Assembly: GCF_000802235.1 (NCBI RefSeq)
Contig: NZ_JTDL01000037.1
Coordinates: 1-64,000, forward strand
Reading direction: 5' to 3'
Length of the DNA: 64,000 nucleotides
From: Sinomonas humi
Lineage (GTDB): Bacteria > Actinomycetota > Actinomycetes > Actinomycetales > Micrococcaceae
Part shown: piece by piece, positions 62,300 to 64,000 of the stretch
How positions within the stretch are numbered: position 1 is the stretch's first letter
Layout: every line of letters begins with the position of its first letter
Translations under genes and position numbers: made by a program
The notes under the pieces: generated by a model
The model's database searches: none
Seen by the model: the letters and a program-made list of their open reading frames with translations, nothing else
What the model was told of the DNA's origin: nothing

Positions 62300-63268
62300 G
62301 TGACGCGCACGCCCAGCACTCGGTCTCGCATCCACGGCTGCCTTCTGGGCCTTGCCACGGCGGAGGCCGTCGCCCTCAGGCACAGGGGCGCAGCACGCGA
62401 CGGCGCGGACGACGGCGTTCTGCGGCTCGGTGCGGACGGCCAGCTTGCGCTCTACACGGCAGATGCGCTCGTCCAGGTGCTCGAGTGGGCAAACGAAGGG
62501 GTCTACGCGGACCAGGCGGCGACTCTGTGGCTCGCCGGGCTGCGGTGGGCTGCGGTCCAAGGGGTCGAGCTCCCCTCGTCCGCGCCGCCGGCGCCGCCCC
62601 GCTGGATCGACACGGAGCCGTCCGTCGCCCGGCCGCTTCCCGTGCGTCCCGCGTGGCTCGCATCCCTCGCCTCAGGAGAGATGGGCACCGCAGCCCGCCC
62701 GCTTGGCCCCGAGTTCGACGACGCCGCCGCCGCCGCACGGACGGCGCCGCTCGGCCTCGTCCCGGGGACGCCGTCGTCGGCCGTCCTGACGATGGCGGTC
62801 GACGGCGCTTCCCTCACCCACGGGCACCCTGACGCCGTCCAAGCGTCCATCGCCCTCGCGCAGGCCGTGCACGCCGCGCTCGCAGGTTCTCCCCTCGGGG
62901 GCGCCGTGGACGCGGCAAGAGGCGCAATCGCAGGCCTCCGCTCCCCCGAACAGGACATCGTCGACGCGCTCACCGGCAATTCCTCGGAGAAGCTCCGGCC
63001 AGAGGCAGGGCAGGCGGCACTGTCACTGGCCGAAGGCGTTCGCGCGGCACTCTCTGCGGGCCAAGAAGGGGATGCTGGCGTCTTCGAGAAGTCAGTGGTG
63101 AGGGCTTCCGAGGCGGGCCCGGACGCAGCAGCGATCACCGGGGCACTTCTCGGAACGGCGTGGGGCCACGAGGCCGTTCCGGCAGAATGGAGCGCACGCC
63201 TCGAGGGGGCGCACGTCGTCGCTCGTCTCGCGGCGATGCTCGCCGACGCCGCAGGCGCGTTCGACTGA
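62300..63268 (+). CDS. ADP-ribosylglycohydrolase-like protein, probably inactive
   Basis: A 322-residue protein of the ADP-ribosylglycohydrolase fold, recognised from RIHGCLLGLATAEAVAL at the start and AAAITGALLGTAWG near the end. The metal-binding motifs are lost: the GD in GDALG is replaced by TAEAV, the DDT motif reads LALYT, and the C-terminal DTD is GPDAAA. It is thus likely a pseudoenzyme or has changed function. The GTG at 62300 is the best start in frame. A longer frame begins earlier but has no family match. It is convergent with the DUF4395 gene. Confidence 0.72.
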   Translation: MTRTPSTRSRIHGCLLGLATAEAVALRHRGAARDGADDGVLRLGADGQLALYTADALVQVLEWANEGVYADQAATLWLAGLRWAAVQGVELPSSAPPAPPRWIDTEPSVARPLPVRPAWLASLASGEMGTAARPLGPEFDDAAAAARTAPLGLVPGTPSSAVLTMAVDGASLTHGHPDAVQASIALAQAVHAALAGSPLGGAVDAARGAIAGLRSPEQDIVDALTGNSSEKLRPEAGQAALSLAEGVRAALSAGQEGDAGVFEKSVVRASEAGPDAAAITGALLGTAWGHEAVPAEWSARLEGAHVVARLAAMLADAAGAFD

Positions 63269-63280
63269 CCTCTCGGGGCC

Positions 63281-63808
63281 TCAGCTCCTCCGCAGGGCGA
63301 TGTTGCTGCACGCCTCGCATACGCCCTCTGGGATGATTCCCGCGTTCTGGAGGCGCCCGAAGATCCAGCAGCCGAGGCAGAAGCCTGCGAAGGATTCGAG
63401 TGAGGCAGCGACGATGAGGAGTCCGAGGAGGGTCCAGGCCAAGGGAGCCAGGCCGACGGTCCATAGGATCGCGGCTGCTGTGGAGAGAACGGCTCCGATC
63501 GTCTGGGCGAAGCGCTTCGGCGGCCCTGCGACGAGCCTGCGCTTGCCGAGCCGTGGGACGATCACATGGACCGCGAGACGGCCGGCCGGGGAATAGCGTG
63601 GGCCACCCGCAACGCGGAGCCAGAAGCCAAGGGCAATGAGCCACAGAGGCCAACCCCAACCTGTCACGAGCCCGACGGCGAGCACGGCGAGGCTCAGGAC
63701 CACGATGATCCCGGCCGTGCTCCGGGCCGCGTACTCGTTCACCGGGTTGGGGAAGTCGAAGGCACGGCGGAGCGCACTGCGCGGGGCTGTCCCGGTTGGA
63801 GTCGTCAC
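63281..63808 (-). CDS. DUF4395 membrane protein
   Basis: A 175-residue protein of the DUF4395 family with about four membrane helices. FPNPVNEYAARSTAGIIVVLSL, GPRYSPAGRLAVHVIVPRLG, AGPPKRFAQTIGAVLSTAAAIL and FAGFCLGCWIFGRL are all in the conserved part. The FCLGC pair of cysteines and another pair, CEAC, near the end may bind a metal or take part in redox. DUF4395 proteins often sit next to thioredoxin-like or sulfur-transfer genes. None is seen here. The function is unknown. The start is GTG at 63808. Confidence 0.85.
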   Translation of the reverse strand: MTTPTGTAPRSALRRAFDFPNPVNEYAARSTAGIIVVLSLAVLAVGLVTGWGWPLWLIALGFWLRVAGGPRYSPAGRLAVHVIVPRLGKRRLVAGPPKRFAQTIGAVLSTAAAILWTVGLAPLAWTLLGLLIVAASLESFAGFCLGCWIFGRLQNAGIIPEGVCEACSNIALRRS

Positions 63809-63878
63809 CCCTCCAGCCTAGGAAGCTGACGCGTCAGGCGAAAAGGAATGTTGCGTAGTGCGACTTCGCAGCCTGGGG

Positions 63879-64000
63879 TCACGCGCTCCTCGCGGGCCAG
63901 ACGCCGCCGAGCATCTGGAGGAACTCCCCCTCTGACAAGACCTCCACTCGGTAGCCGGCCGAGCGAAGCTCGAGCGCCCTCCTCGCTTTCGACGTCACCC
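63879..64000 (-). CDS. C-terminal end of a BRCT-type protein (partial)
   Basis: Open from the right edge on the minus strand to a TGA at 63879-63881. The 39 residues visible include SKARRALELRSAGYRVEV followed by a SEGEFLQMLGG stretch. That pattern (KARKA...G...VSEAEFL) is the end of a BRCT domain, as found in actinobacterial DnaQ-like exonucleases and DNA ligase LigA. The start lies outside the window. Confidence 0.55.
   Translation of the reverse strand, partial: VTSKARRALELRSAGYRVEVLSEGEFLQMLGGVWPARSA

Overview
The window is a contiguous piece of a high-GC actinobacterial chromosome, most likely from the Micrococcaceae (Arthrobacter/Sinomonas-like). This is inferred from the base composition, frequent GTG starts, a DUF222-HNH protein, an Arthrobacter-type copper amine oxidase and a Brevibacterium/Arthrobacter-type homoprotocatechuate dioxygenase. 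No rRNA, tRNA, transposase, phage gene or CRISPR array was seen. About 59 protein genes are supported, most of them packed into operons with 4-base ATGA/GTGA overlaps.

Region by region. 1-2.5 kb: the end of an amino-acid permease, a GtrA-like membrane protein and a DUF222-HNH nuclease-like gene with a collagen-like N-terminus. 2.5-8.3 kb (minus strand): a five-gene NAD operon, nrtR-nadA-nadB-nadC-cysteine desulfurase, with palindromic operator candidates in front. 8.4-14.3 kb: an Lrp/AsnC regulator, an amino-acid permease, and E1alpha and E1beta of a 2-oxoacid dehydrogenase, followed by a lipoyl domain alone and a separate alpha/beta hydrolase in place of a full E2. 14.3-21.5 kb: a 450-bp array of 32-bp repeats, a 35-bp operator palindrome and the homoprotocatechuate meta-cleavage operon. 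It includes an unusual FAH-RraA fusion and its GntR regulator. 21.5-28.4 kb: two housekeeping genes, then a permease and copper amine oxidase facing a TetR and a FeaR-like AraC regulator. 28.4-35.3 kb: an operon of amidohydrolase, SsuABC-type importer and cytoplasmic sulfatase, with a divergent TetR gene.

37.2-52.4 kb: a sugar-acid regulon. An L-fuconate dehydratase-like enzyme, an aldehyde dehydrogenase, the LerK/DerI/LerI set that turns L-erythrulose into erythrose 4-phosphate, a DUF1537 kinase, three dehydrogenases, a TIM-barrel enzyme and an MFS symporter are clustered. The palindrome ATCCTATAGGAT stands in front of three of the transcription units, and a one-base variant precedes the GntR gene that ends the cluster. 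I infer a route in which a sugar acid is oxidised and decarboxylated to L-erythrulose, which is then phosphorylated. 52.5-55.4 kb: hpaB-hpaC with a divergent IclR gene. 55.4-64 kb: an MFS transporter, sbcC-sbcD, an aquaporin, an ADP-ribosylglycohydrolase-like protein lacking the usual metal motifs, a DUF4395 protein and the end of a BRCT-type gene.

How the parts fit: amine permease and amine oxidase, HpaBC and then the HpaDE-G-H-I operon make a nearly complete path from tyramine-like amines through 4-hydroxyphenylacetate to pyruvate and succinate semialdehyde. An arylacetaldehyde dehydrogenase and an HpaF isomerase are not in the window. Three intergenic spots (8.4, 14.4 and 52.4 kb) hold inverted pairs of short repeats spaced 31-32 bp, which look like a dispersed repeat or terminator family. 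All function calls are from reading the sequence; no database search was run.
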